Below, one piece after another: positions 16,512-24,685 of a stretch of 43,861 nucleotides of DNA (positions within the stretch are counted from its first letter, which is position 1; each line of letters begins with the position of its first letter). Origin of the DNA: an uncultured Oscillospiraceae bacterium (lineage in GTDB: Bacteria > Bacillota > Clostridia > Oscillospirales > Oscillospiraceae); the NCBI GenBank assembly GCA_934573935.1, contig CAKTMO010000014.1:1-43861 (forward strand). Direction: 5' to 3'. The notes beneath the pieces are model-generated. The model worked only from the letters and a program-made list of their open reading frames with translations, had not been told where the DNA came from and ran no database searches. The translations under genes were made by a program, and so were the position numbers.

Positions 16512-17933
16512 TCAGCGGATCATGCCGGCATACTCGCCAAGGTCGTAGGCTTCGCCCTTCTGCTTCTTTTCATAGGCGGCTTCCAGCGCGGTATACGCCT
16601 TCTTATCCATGCCGTAGCGCAGCATGACGGCGGCGCCGATGAGAAGGATAATGCCGTTGGGCAGCGTGAACAGCAGGCGCAGGCCGCTGAGCGTTTCCGC
16701 CGTCTGCGCAGCCAGCGCGGGATCGTAGTGGATAAAGTCGAGTCCGAAGCCGACGATCCACATACCGATAGCCGTGCCGAACTTCATAAAGAAGCCGATT
16801 GCAGAGGTGTAGAGGCCATCCTTGCTTTCGCCGCTTTTGAGCATGGAGACAATGCCGCAGTCATAGCACATGGAGTAGAGCAGCGTCCAATAGGTCGCGC
16901 TGCCCCAGCCGACAAGAACGGCGTTGAGGACGGCGGTGGTATAGTTGAGCGGCAGGAACTGCACAATGAGGTAGGCGACGCCATAGATCACAAGGCCCAT
17001 TGCCATGGTCGCCTTCTTGCCCAGCTTATTGACGATCAGGCCGGTGACGACCGTAAAGCCCAGCAGGGAGAAACCGTTGATGGTATACATGAGCGAGGAG
17101 GTCGCATCGGAAAAGCCGTAGGCCTCCGTGTACATATAAACATTCAGCGAGGATGCCACGCCCACCACGAAGTTGACGATCACGGTGGCAATGAGCAGCT
17201 TGCGGAACGGCGAATTGCGGAAGGATTCAAAATACTCCTTCAGCACCATGCCGAGCGAGAACTTGCCATCGGACGGCTTGCCGATATTGGGGTTCGCCTT
17301 CTCCTTGCCCTTGGTGGAGAAGTAGGTGATCATATAGGCCGCCAGCACAATCAGGCCGTATACGAGCGCGGTATAGGCCCAGCCGCTCCTCTCCGTACCG
17401 TCCGTCAGGTTCTGGAAGAAGCTGACCACCATGAGCGTAACGCCCGTGGCGATAAGCATACCGATGTTCAGGCCGAACGCAGCAAAGGTACGCAGCTTGT
17501 TGCGCCCGTTGTAATCATCGGTCAGATCGGCGCCGAGGGAGGAATGCGGAATGACGCACATCGTGCCGCTGAACCAGAAAATAACGTTCAGGAAAACAAA
17601 GTACACAACCTTGGCGGTTCCCTCCAGCGGAACATCGCGGAACATGAGGATGATGGCAAGGCACCAGATGAACGCGCCCTTGAACAGCAGCGGACGGCGG
17701 CGTCCCTTGGGATTGCGGGTATGGTCGGAGAAGTAGCCGATCATCGGGTCGGTGATGCCGTCCCAGATGACGGCCAGCAGCGAGATCGTACCGGCGATGA
17801 CGGAATCGATCCCTGCGATATTGACCAGAAAGTAAACAAAGAAGCTGTAGAAAATATTATAGCCGATGCCCTCGCCGACAACGCCAACGCCGTAGCCGAG
17901 CGCAAGCCTGGTATTTACGCTTTTCTCTTGCAT
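16512..17933 (-). CDS. GPH-family cation symporter (MelB-like sugar transporter)
   Basis: A 473-residue major-facilitator protein of the glycoside-pentoside-hexuronide:cation family, with about twelve helices. The family signature is clear at the N-terminus: GYGVGVVGEGIGYNIFYSFF, WDGITDPMIGYFSDHTR and the basic GRRRPLLFKGAF loop. In MelB the two Asp of the DxxxD region bind the coupling cation, and WDGITDPMIG carries this pattern. AAAGGAGAG precedes the ATG at 17933. It lies 59 nt after the HisD-family dehydrogenase gene on the same strand with no terminator between, so the two are probably co-transcribed as uptake plus oxidation of one substrate. Confidence 0.93.
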   Translation of the reverse strand: MQEKSVNTRLALGYGVGVVGEGIGYNIFYSFFVYFLVNIAGIDSVIAGTISLLAVIWDGITDPMIGYFSDHTRNPKGRRRPLLFKGAFIWCLAIILMFRDVPLEGTAKVVYFVFLNVIFWFSGTMCVIPHSSLGADLTDDYNGRNKLRTFAAFGLNIGMLIATGVTLMVVSFFQNLTDGTERSGWAYTALVYGLIVLAAYMITYFSTKGKEKANPNIGKPSDGKFSLGMVLKEYFESFRNSPFRKLLIATVIVNFVVGVASSLNVYMYTEAYGFSDATSSLMYTINGFSLLGFTVVTGLIVNKLGKKATMAMGLVIYGVAYLIVQFLPLNYTTAVLNAVLVGWGSATYWTLLYSMCYDCGIVSMLKSGESKDGLYTSAIGFFMKFGTAIGMWIVGFGLDFIHYDPALAAQTAETLSGLRLLFTLPNGIILLIGAAVMLRYGMDKKAYTALEAAYEKKQKGEAYDLGEYAGMIR

Positions 17934-17992
17934 GGAAAACTCTCCTTTTCTTTTTGAGAATCAAGGGGACGGTGCAGAGGCACGCGGAGGCC

Positions 17993-19261
17993 TTATTCCT
18001 CCTCCAGACGGACGAGAACAGACTTCTGATGCGCAAACAGGCCTTCCTCGCCGGCAAGCTGCACACAGGTCTTTGCAAGGTTGCCGCAGCCCTCCTGCGA
18101 GATGTGCTGGGTGAAGGAGGTTTTTAGGAAGGTGCCGACCCACGCACCGTTGGAATACTTTGCCGTACCCATGGTGGGCAGCGTGTGATTTGTGCCGGAG
18201 CAGTAGTCGCCGAAAGCAACGGGAGTATATTCGCCGACGAACAGGGAGCCGAAGTTGCGCAGGCGCGCGGCCACGGCGTCGCTGTTGTGCGTGTGGACCT
18301 CAAGATGCTCAGGGGCAATATCATCGGAAACGGCGATCGCCTCGTCGATGGAATCCACCAGAATAATGGTGCCGTTGTCCTCCCACGACTTGAGCGCGGT
18401 CTCGCCGGTGGAAAGCTCGCCGGCATAGGTCTTGATCCACGCGAGCACATCGGCCGCCAGCTTTTCCGAGGTGGTGATGAGCGTTGCGCGGGCGTTGGGA
18501 TCATGCTCGCTTTGCGCCAGCAGATCGATGGCGGTATACTTGGGATTCGCCATCTCGTCGGCAATGACAAGCACCTCGCTGGGGCCGGCAATGCTGTCGA
18601 TGCCGACGGAGCCGAGGACCTGGCGCTTCGCCTCAGCGACAAAGCGGTTGCCTGGGCCGGCAATCAGATCGACCTTCTTCACAGTCTCGGTGCCGAACGC
18701 CATGGCGGCGATCGCCTGCGCGCCGCCCGTGCAGTAGATCTCGTCCACGCCGGCGATATCCATTGCAACAAGGACGGCCGGATGCACCGTGCCGAAGCCC
18801 TTGAACGCCGGGCTGCAGGCTACGACCTTCTCCACGCCGGCGACCTTTGCCGGAATGGTGAGCATCAGCGCCGTGCTGGGCAGCGGGTAGCGTCCGGCGG
18901 GAACATAAATGCCGACGTTCTGCACGGGGATCAGGCGGTGGCCCAGCGTCACGCCCGCAACAGGCGTCGCCGTGGTCAGGGGGCGAATGGTCTCAAGCTG
19001 CTTTTCCGCAAAGTAGCGGATCTGCGCAGCCGCCGCCTTGATCGCGGCAACCGTCTCTGCGGAAACCTGCGTATAAGCGTTTGCGATCTGTTCGCGGCTT
19101 ACCTTTACCGAGTCCATATCGATCCCATCAAATTTTTTTGTCAGCGCAAGCAGCTCTGCATCGCCGTTGCGCTGCACGTTTTCCAGGATCTCGCGGACAA
19201 GGTCGCTCGTCTTCTGGTCGCGCTCATAGGTTTTGCGCGCTGCGTCTTTGTAGAATTTCAT
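17993..19261 (-). CDS. hisD: HisD-family NAD-dependent dehydrogenase (orphan, likely catabolic)
   Basis: A 422-residue histidinol dehydrogenase family protein. The active-site residues align with E. coli HisD: zinc ligands Gln250, His253, Asp352 and His411, acid/base pair Glu318-His319 (APEHLE), His359 in GTNHTLPT, and substrate Glu406 (EGLFAH). Canonical HisD oxidises histidinol to histidine. No other his gene is near, and the gene sits between a GPH sugar symporter and MerR/TetR regulators. A catabolic HisD paralogue, such as the sulfopropanediol dehydrogenase HpsN type or another polyol enzyme, is a serious alternative. The start at 19261 has GGGGAGGAC upstream; earlier in-frame codons cross the promoter at 19358-19398. 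Confidence 0.88.
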   Translation of the reverse strand: MKFYKDAARKTYERDQKTSDLVREILENVQRNGDAELLALTKKFDGIDMDSVKVSREQIANAYTQVSAETVAAIKAAAAQIRYFAEKQLETIRPLTTATPVAGVTLGHRLIPVQNVGIYVPAGRYPLPSTALMLTIPAKVAGVEKVVACSPAFKGFGTVHPAVLVAMDIAGVDEIYCTGGAQAIAAMAFGTETVKKVDLIAGPGNRFVAEAKRQVLGSVGIDSIAGPSEVLVIADEMANPKYTAIDLLAQSEHDPNARATLITTSEKLAADVLAWIKTYAGELSTGETALKSWEDNGTIILVDSIDEAIAVSDDIAPEHLEVHTHNSDAVAARLRNFGSLFVGEYTPVAFGDYCSGTNHTLPTMGTAKYSNGAWVGTFLKTSFTQHISQEGCGNLAKTCVQLAGEEGLFAHQKSVLVRLEEE

Positions 19262-19357
19262 AGATGTCCTCCCCTTTTTGTGTGTATGGTCTTCGGGCAA
19301 AGCGCCGCTCCCCCGCCAGCCGCTTCTGCATTTTTGCCGCACAGGGCTGGTCTTCCG

Positions 19358-19398
19358 AGCTGTATACAGCTTACGCCTGTCCATCGCGGACAGGTCAA
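19358..19398 (-). promoter_or_regulatory. MerR-type promoter/operator of the hisD-GPH operon
   Basis: Minus strand: -35 TTGACC (19398-19393), a 19-bp spacer, -10 TAAGCT (19373-19368). The spacer is filled by a perfect dyad, CCTGTCC-GCGAT-GGACAGG (19394-19376). A long spacer with a central dyad is the classic architecture of promoters activated by MerR proteins. The perfect palindrome AGCTGTATACAGCT (19358-19371) overlaps the -10 box and could bind a second regulator, for example the TetR protein. A MerR gene lies immediately upstream. Confidence 0.65.
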
Positions 19399-19525
19399 CC
19401 TGACAGAATGTACAAAAAAATTCCCAGCCCTTTCCGCCATTTTCCCTTTCCTTCCGGCACTTTCTATGGATAGCGCAGGAAAGTGTTCCCCGAAAACCTG
19501 TCCCTTGGGGCCGCATATGTGAAAT

Positions 19526-19560
19526 AAAAAACACCCTCTGCGGTGCAGAGAGTGTTTTTT
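19526..19560 (-). terminator. Terminator of the tetR-merR operon
   Basis: AAAAAACAC plus CTCTGC pair with GCAGAG and GTGTTTTTT around a tight loop, starting 8 nt past the MerR stop. It separates the regulators from the hisD promoter. Confidence 0.88.
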
Positions 19561-19567
19561 ATGCAGT

Positions 19568-20431
19568 CTATTCTCTGATCGGGACAATGATCTGAATGAC
19601 CCACAGCTCCTTGTTGTTGGTGATCATGGGACTGATGAGCCAGTCCTCCACCGACCAGCTTTCCAGCCGGCAGCCGCGCTGCTCCGCCCAGCGGAACAGC
19701 CGGATATAGGAGTCGTGCAGGCGTTTGCCCTTCGGCGAACCGATATGGAACGTTGAGACCCCGCGGAACGCGGGGATAAAATCGTAGTTTGCGCAAGGGC
19801 GCTTCCGGTCCGCCACGGGAATGCCGATCTTAAAGCCGTGTACGCCCCCGTCAAACACATGGGTGTCGCTGTCGAAATGGTCATAGGTCATGTAGACCAG
19901 CGAATCGACCGAGACCGCATTAACGCTCTGCGCGATGCTCTGGATGCGCGGGATGTAATCCACATCATCGTAAAACTCATCCTCGAACGTGGTACTGTAG
20001 GAAAGGGAAACGATGTCGCGCCGCGCGCAGTCCACCATTTCGATGGGCAGCTCCCCGCCGCCGCCGCTGTGCAGCCGGAGAAGCGAGAGCGCCTCGACCA
20101 GGCGCGTATAGACCCGTACGCTCTGCTCATACTGGCGCAGGCTGTTTTCCAGGTTGTCCCGTGCGGAATCGATCTGCCGCTGGAGCGAAAGCTGAATATG
20201 CCCAACGTTGTTGCCGTAAATAAGGTCCTTCATTTCGCTCAAGGGCATATCGATGCGCCGCAGCGCCTTCGCCGCCACGATCTCGTAAATGTGTTCGGAG
20301 GTGTAGTAGCGGTAATTGTTCCCCTCGTCGCGCGGAACGCTGCTGAGGAGGCCGCGCTCTTCATAATAGCGCAGCTGCTTGCGGCTCACATCGCAAAGCT
20401 TACAGATCTCGTTCGTGCTGTATGTCCTCAC
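19568..20431 (-). CDS. MerR family regulator with effector-binding C-terminal domain
   Basis: This 287-residue protein has an N-terminal MerR winged HTH: YSTNEICKLCDVSRKQLRYYEERGLL then the NNYRYYTSEHIYEIVAAKAL wing. A dimerising coiled coil (about 80-120) and a C-terminal domain of about 165 residues follow. The C-terminal part resembles the GyrI-like/BmrR-type effector fold in length and position (inference). The GTG start at 20431 overlaps the tetR stop (GTGA), so the two are translationally coupled. A terminator follows, then a promoter of MerR architecture in front of the hisD-family gene. It is the best candidate activator of that operon, with the ligand presumably the transported compound. 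Confidence 0.88.
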   Translation of the reverse strand: MRTYSTNEICKLCDVSRKQLRYYEERGLLSSVPRDEGNNYRYYTSEHIYEIVAAKALRRIDMPLSEMKDLIYGNNVGHIQLSLQRQIDSARDNLENSLRQYEQSVRVYTRLVEALSLLRLHSGGGGELPIEMVDCARRDIVSLSYSTTFEDEFYDDVDYIPRIQSIAQSVNAVSVDSLVYMTYDHFDSDTHVFDGGVHGFKIGIPVADRKRPCANYDFIPAFRGVSTFHIGSPKGKRLHDSYIRLFRWAEQRGCRLESWSVEDWLISPMITNNKELWVIQIIVPIRE

Positions 20432-21156
20432 CGATTCGCCCCGCGTTCCTTTTTTGCATGAACGGTGTCCGCCATCGCGGTCTCATAGTCTTCCTCCGTC
20501 TGCAGCACCGTCTTTTCAACGATCATACGGGCAAGGGGCGTCAGATCGCGCGCAATGACCTGCTCGATCACCGGCGCGTATACCTCCTCCGGAATGCCAT
20601 ATATCCGGAAGCAGCAACTCAGAAAACGGCGCATCTTGCGCTCCATCGGGAACGCGGCCGTGCAGGGCGCCGCCATAAAGCTGCGCATCACGCCGAAGCA
20701 GGCGAGCTCGCTCTCGTAGATATCGTCCGCCGTACACTCCATCAAATAGGCGCTCAGCAGATCCTGCACCTTTTTCGCCATACGCTCGGTGATATAATGC
20801 GCCGTGCTGGGCAGCGTATACGCCGTAATGTACAGCTCGCGCAGCGGCTCGGAGATTTCCGCAATATGCAGCTGCAGCGCCGTTTCCGCTGCGCAGAGAA
20901 GCACCGGATCCGGGTTTGCGCCAAGCGCCTGCTCCACCGCTTCAAACTGGTAGCTAAACACCTGCTTGACCAGCTCCAGCAGCACACCCTCCTTGTTGCC
21001 GTACAGGTAGAACGGCGAGCCGTTTGTCACACCGGCAAGCTGTGCGACCATTTTGCTGGATGTTCCGGCGTAGCCGTGCTGCAAAAACGCCTTTGCCGAT
21101 GCGCTGAGTATTTTGCGGCGCGTCAGCAGTCCGCTCGGCTGTGGTCCAACCTTCAT
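20428..21156 (-). CDS. TetR family transcriptional regulator
   Basis: A 242-residue TetR/AcrR regulator, slightly longer than average. The N-terminal HTH reads LLTRRKILSASAKAFLQHGY, then TSSKMVAQLAGVTNGSPFYLYGNKEGVLLELV, which is the standard TetR pattern. The C-terminal ligand and dimerisation domain is unassigned. The ATG at 21156 follows AGAGGAAGG. The gene is first in a two-gene operon with merR, overlapping it by 4 nt. Its promoter at 21194-21222 carries a dyad on the -35 box, suggesting autorepression. Possible further targets are the palindrome at the hisD promoter or the neighbouring ATPase operon; neither can be settled from sequence. Confidence 0.9.
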   Translation of the reverse strand: MKVGPQPSGLLTRRKILSASAKAFLQHGYAGTSSKMVAQLAGVTNGSPFYLYGNKEGVLLELVKQVFSYQFEAVEQALGANPDPVLLCAAETALQLHIAEISEPLRELYITAYTLPSTAHYITERMAKKVQDLLSAYLMECTADDIYESELACFGVMRSFMAAPCTAAFPMERKMRRFLSCCFRIYGIPEEVYAPVIEQVIARDLTPLARMIVEKTVLQTEEDYETAMADTVHAKKERGANR

Positions 21157-21193
21157 AAAAACACCTTCCTCTTTGTTGCTTTTATGGACAAGG

Positions 21194-21225
21194 AGTATAC
21201 CACAGATTCAAGCGCTTGGCAAGCG
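21194..21225 (-). promoter_or_regulatory. tetR-merR promoter with operator
   Basis: Minus strand: -35 TTGCCA (21222-21217), a 17-nt spacer, -10 TATACT (21199-21194). The perfect inverted repeat CGCTTG-G-CAAGCG (21213-21225) covers the -35 box. It lies directly after the ATPase stop codon, and no terminator separates the two transcription units. Confidence 0.65.
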
Positions 21226-21226
21226 T

Positions 21227-22519
21227 TCAGGCGCGGGCAAACTGGAAGCGGAACGGCTCTGCGCCGGGCAGTCCGATGATCGCCTCGCCAAGGCCGAGAT
21301 GGGAAATGTCCCAGTCTTCCACAACGTGCGCATCGCGGATCTGCTCGACAATGCCGCGTCCCTGCACCGACGCCATATAGATTTCCTTTTTGCGGTTGAC
21401 GCCGAAGGTATCCTGAATGTACTTGCGGGAGGCGGGATCGCTGCAGCGGAAAAAGATCTGCGTCAGGAAGCCGGAAAGCAGGCTGTTCGCGCGGGACTCG
21501 CCGTAGAGATCCACGATCTGCTCGATATTCTGGAAGCCGATGAGGAATTTGATGCCAAGGCTGCGTCCGAAGTTCACCGCATCATCGATATGCTTGAGAT
21601 TCGGCAGCAGGCTGAACTCATCGGTGATGAAATAGACGCTGCCCTCGCTCTTGCTGCGGCAGAGGGCCTCCTTAATGGCAAGGTCGAACATCAGGCTGTA
21701 GATTGGCGCAAGCGTGGAGCCGATGCCAAGGTCGTATTCGATGAAGATGCGCCGCCCGCCCTTGGCCCGCACCAGCTGGCGCAGCGAAAGCGTTCCCTTT
21801 TTGCGGAAATTGCCGACGAATATCTCCCGGATCGCCTGCTGCATTTCCGAAATAACGCCCTGCGTCTGGCCGGAGCTGTCGTCGTAAATGTAGCTCACCA
21901 TCGAGCGCGTCTCCGGCCGCATATTCAGCAGCTTGCGGATCGTTGCGGTAGGCGCGCTGTCCAGAAACGCGCGCAGATGCTCGTTGCTGCACAGCGCCGG
22001 ATCTCCGTTCTGGATGAAATGATTCAGCACGGCAAAGAAAATGTCCCGCCCGGCATTGGGGAAAAACGGCTGGTTGGAATGCTCGATCTTGCTGCGGAAG
22101 ATGGCGGTGGCGATCTCGTTGATATTCTCCTCCATATGCCCGTCGCGCTCGATCTCGTTGTAAATGTTCCAGTAATCCTCGCCCTCGGGGCCTGTAGCGT
22201 GGGCATCGTTGCTGATGACCACATCGCCGGGGCGGTAAAAGTCCCGGTAGAACTCGCCCTTGGAGTCGAAAATAATCACAACATCGTTGCCCGTCAGGTT
22301 CTTCATCAGCTGATTGAGAACCATATTAATCGCATTGGTCTTTCCGGTGCCGATGCCGCCCAGCAGCATAATATGGCGGCTGAGCAGGTTCTCGTCAAGC
22401 TCTACGCTTTTGCCCGCGCTTGCGCCGCTGCCCAGCAGCCTGCACTTGGTCTCGCCGACAGGATAGCTGACAGGGGACGTGTGCAGCTCGCAGCCGTCAA
22501 ACACCTCTATTTTTTTCAT
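21227..22519 (-). CDS. Soluble VirD4/TraG-like ATPase (TrwB/TraD AAD-binding type)
   Basis: This 430-residue P-loop ATPase of the conjugative coupling-protein/HerA superfamily has Walker A GGIGTGKT (54-61), a VIIFDSKGEFYRDF motif (81-94) and Walker B VYFITDEF (295-302). FLIGFQNIEQI has the sensor-type Gln of the family. SVELDENLLSRHIMLLGGIG matches the TrwB/TraD-type nucleotide-binding domain. Coupling proteins normally carry two N-terminal transmembrane helices and sit among relaxase and VirB4 genes; here there are neither helices nor such genes. AAGGAGGGAGC precedes the ATG. It is the last gene of a three-gene operon, 11 nt after the zincin-repeat protein. It may drive movement or remodelling of that protein or of nucleic acid (inference). 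Confidence 0.82.
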   Translation of the reverse strand: MKKIEVFDGCELHTSPVSYPVGETKCRLLGSGASAGKSVELDENLLSRHIMLLGGIGTGKTNAINMVLNQLMKNLTGNDVVIIFDSKGEFYRDFYRPGDVVISNDAHATGPEGEDYWNIYNEIERDGHMEENINEIATAIFRSKIEHSNQPFFPNAGRDIFFAVLNHFIQNGDPALCSNEHLRAFLDSAPTATIRKLLNMRPETRSMVSYIYDDSSGQTQGVISEMQQAIREIFVGNFRKKGTLSLRQLVRAKGGRRIFIEYDLGIGSTLAPIYSLMFDLAIKEALCRSKSEGSVYFITDEFSLLPNLKHIDDAVNFGRSLGIKFLIGFQNIEQIVDLYGESRANSLLSGFLTQIFFRCSDPASRKYIQDTFGVNRKKEIYMASVQGRGIVEQIRDAHVVEDWDISHLGLGEAIIGLPGAEPFRFQFARA

Positions 22520-22530
22520 ATGCTCCCTCC

Positions 22531-24684
22531 TTATTCCGACATCCCCATATGCTGTTCCTCACCGCCGGAGATCCCGCTGTCGCTGCCGGAAATGCCGTTT
22601 GCTTCCTCGGCGTTCTTCTCCTGCGCTGGGGTCTCCTGCTGCGGCGCGGAAATGCCGTTTGCTTCCTCGGCGCTCTTTTCCTGCGCTGGGGTCTCCTGCT
22701 GCGGCGCGGAAATGCCGTTCGCTTCCTCGGCGCTCTTTTCCTGCGCTGGGGGCTCCTGCTGCGGCGCGGAAATGCCGTTCGTTTCCTCGGCGCTCTTTTC
22801 CTGCGCCGGGGTCTCCTGCTGCGGCGCGGAAATGCCGTTCGCTTCCTCGGCGTTCTTCTCCTGCGCTGGGGTCTCCTGCTGCGGCGCGGAAATGCCGTTT
22901 GCTTCCTCGGCGCTCTTTTCCTGCGCCGGGATCTCCTGCTGCGGCGCGGAAATGCCGTTTGCTTCCTCGGCGTTCTTCTCCTGCGCTGGGGTCTCCTGCT
23001 GCGGCGCGGAAATGCCGTTCGCTTCCTCGGCGCTCTTCTCCTGCGCCGGGGTCTCCTGCTGCGGCGCGGAAATGCCGTTCGCTTCCTCGGTCTGGCCCTC
23101 CGGCTCCGGAAGCTGCTCCTCATGGCCGCCCGCCGCAAGCTCCTGCGGCTGCTGCTCCGTCTGCGTATGGCTCTGTATATTCGCCGGCTCGCCATCGTTC
23201 TGCTGCGCGCCGTCCGCTTTTCTGAACATCCGTTCATCATCCTCCGCGCCGGGATGATCGCGTTCCCGCTGCGGTTCCTCCGGCGCGCCGTCCTGCGCGT
23301 TGTTTGTTCCCTGAGACGCAGCGCTCTCCTTGACGGCAGACTGCTCTCCCGCCGGCACCTTGAGACTGTCCCTGAATTTCTGCGCCGGGGATTGCCCCTC
23401 CTGATTCAGGCTCTGCCACTTTGCATTCAGCTCCTCATTGCTCGCTGCAAGTATGTTCCGGCCGGTCGTCAGCGTATCCTTCGCGGCGCTCAGATGATTG
23501 AACTCGCTTACCAGCGCCGCATACTTTTCGTTATGATTCACCGGATTTTCACCGATCCCGATCCGCCAGCCCGGCTTTCCGTCGTTCTCATAATGCATCT
23601 GCGTCATTTCTTTCCCGGTGATCTCCAGACGGCTGTTGACCTCGGCCAGCTTGCTTTCGATCTCGCTGAGCTTTCCGGCGTTTTCCTGATACTGCCCGCT
23701 CAGCTGCATCTGCGTCACGTTGGGATTATCCATCAGATCCGCGCTTTTCTGGTAATGCTGGTTTGCAGCCGCCTTCATCTGCTGCGCCTGATGCGTCTCG
23801 CACTTCTGCCGCAGCTGCCGGGCCTCTCCGGCGTTTTCAAAGGATTCCTGCTTCATCACGTCCGGGCCGTTTTCCACCGCCGCGATCGCGCGCGCGCGGG
23901 TGTCCAGGTCAACGCCGCCCTTCCCCGAATTCATGATGTATGCCTTTTCCATACTCTGCCACTTCGCCGGATTCTTCTCATAGTCATCCTTCATGGTCTT
24001 GAAGTGTTCCTCGCGCCCCTGAAGGTATTCCAGATACTTCGGGTCAGACTGGAAGCGGTCGAAGTTTTCGGCAAGGCAGGCAAAGCCCGCGTTGTTGCTG
24101 TCCGCCTCCAACGCCTGCAGGTTGTAGTAGGTCTTCTCATCCTCGCTGCCTTCACCTTTTCCGTATCCGCCGGCTGCGCCCTCACAGGTAAAAAGTGCAA
24201 GCCTGTCTTCCGTACTGCCCGTGTGGCTCGCCGCGTTTTGGTTCTGAATGTGGTGGTTCGTCTCGTGGATGACGGTATCCAGCGCTTCGTAGGGATTGTT
24301 CAGGCCGGCTGGATTCAGGTCGATCTTTCCGTTTACGTAACCGCCAAGGAGGTCGCTCGACATCGTTTCATCCAGCCTGACGAGCGGAATGCTGATGCCG
24401 TGGGCGCTTGCGTAGCGCGCGCTCACCTCCTGCAGCAGCGCTTCCCGCTGCGGGTTTTTCAAGTCCGCCCATCCGTTGGAAAAGCAGTTGAGCAGCTCAT
24501 CGTTGGAGTATGTCCAGTAGGAGGGGATCTCCGTCTTTGCAGAGGACTCCTGCGCAGGCTGCGAAAAATCAGCCTCTGGCATATTCTGCCCGGCCGCATC
24601 GGCGCCGGATGCGGCCGCAGCCGCTCCCTGCGGGTCGCCGTCCTTTGGTGTGCCGCCAAAAAGGTTGCTGATCCAGTCCATCAT
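22531..24684 (-). CDS. Zincin-motif protein with 20-residue tandem repeats
   Basis: This 717-residue protein has no signal peptide or membrane helix. After a low-complexity Ala/Gln head, a domain at about 55-215 carries LNPAGLNNPYEALDTVIHETNHH, an HExxH motif at 140-144. About 60 residues later comes YYNLQALEADSNNAGFA. This HE-H plus ALEAD layout matches putative metallopeptidase domains of polymorphic toxins and related zincins (family resemblance from memory). A long coiled-coil/Gln-rich region (about 215-440) follows, then a charged linker. Eight repeats EANGISAPQQETPAQEKSAE (residues about 531-703) precede a short Ser/Gly tail. The start lies 1 nt after the DUF2225 stop, with GAGGTGAG upstream. 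No proven substrate; activity is inference. Confidence 0.7.
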   Translation of the reverse strand: MMDWISNLFGGTPKDGDPQGAAAAASGADAAGQNMPEADFSQPAQESSAKTEIPSYWTYSNDELLNCFSNGWADLKNPQREALLQEVSARYASAHGISIPLVRLDETMSSDLLGGYVNGKIDLNPAGLNNPYEALDTVIHETNHHIQNQNAASHTGSTEDRLALFTCEGAAGGYGKGEGSEDEKTYYNLQALEADSNNAGFACLAENFDRFQSDPKYLEYLQGREEHFKTMKDDYEKNPAKWQSMEKAYIMNSGKGGVDLDTRARAIAAVENGPDVMKQESFENAGEARQLRQKCETHQAQQMKAAANQHYQKSADLMDNPNVTQMQLSGQYQENAGKLSEIESKLAEVNSRLEITGKEMTQMHYENDGKPGWRIGIGENPVNHNEKYAALVSEFNHLSAAKDTLTTGRNILAASNEELNAKWQSLNQEGQSPAQKFRDSLKVPAGEQSAVKESAASQGTNNAQDGAPEEPQRERDHPGAEDDERMFRKADGAQQNDGEPANIQSHTQTEQQPQELAAGGHEEQLPEPEGQTEEANGISAPQQETPAQEKSAEEANGISAPQQETPAQEKNAEEANGISAPQQEIPAQEKSAEEANGISAPQQETPAQEKNAEEANGISAPQQETPAQEKSAEETNGISAPQQEPPAQEKSAEEANGISAPQQETPAQEKSAEEANGISAPQQETPAQEKNAEEANGISGSDSGISGGEEQHMGMSE
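22575..23092 (-). repeat. 60-bp coding tandem repeat, eight full units
   Basis: Eight consecutive 60-bp units plus partial ends encode the 20-residue repeat EANGISAPQQETPAQEKSAE. Variants are Ser/Asn (EKSA or EKNA), Ala/Thr (EAN or ETN) and Thr/Ile/Pro (QET, QEI or QEP). The units are almost identical in DNA, so the array is young or homogenised and prone to copy-number change. All variation is in frame. There are no spacers, so it is not a CRISPR array. Confidence 0.95.
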
Positions 24685-24685
24685 C

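Noticed and set aside
22575..23092. Regular 60-bp repeats that could suggest a CRISPR array
   Set aside because: Units are contiguous without spacers, all changes keep one reading frame, and the array lies wholly inside a long gene.
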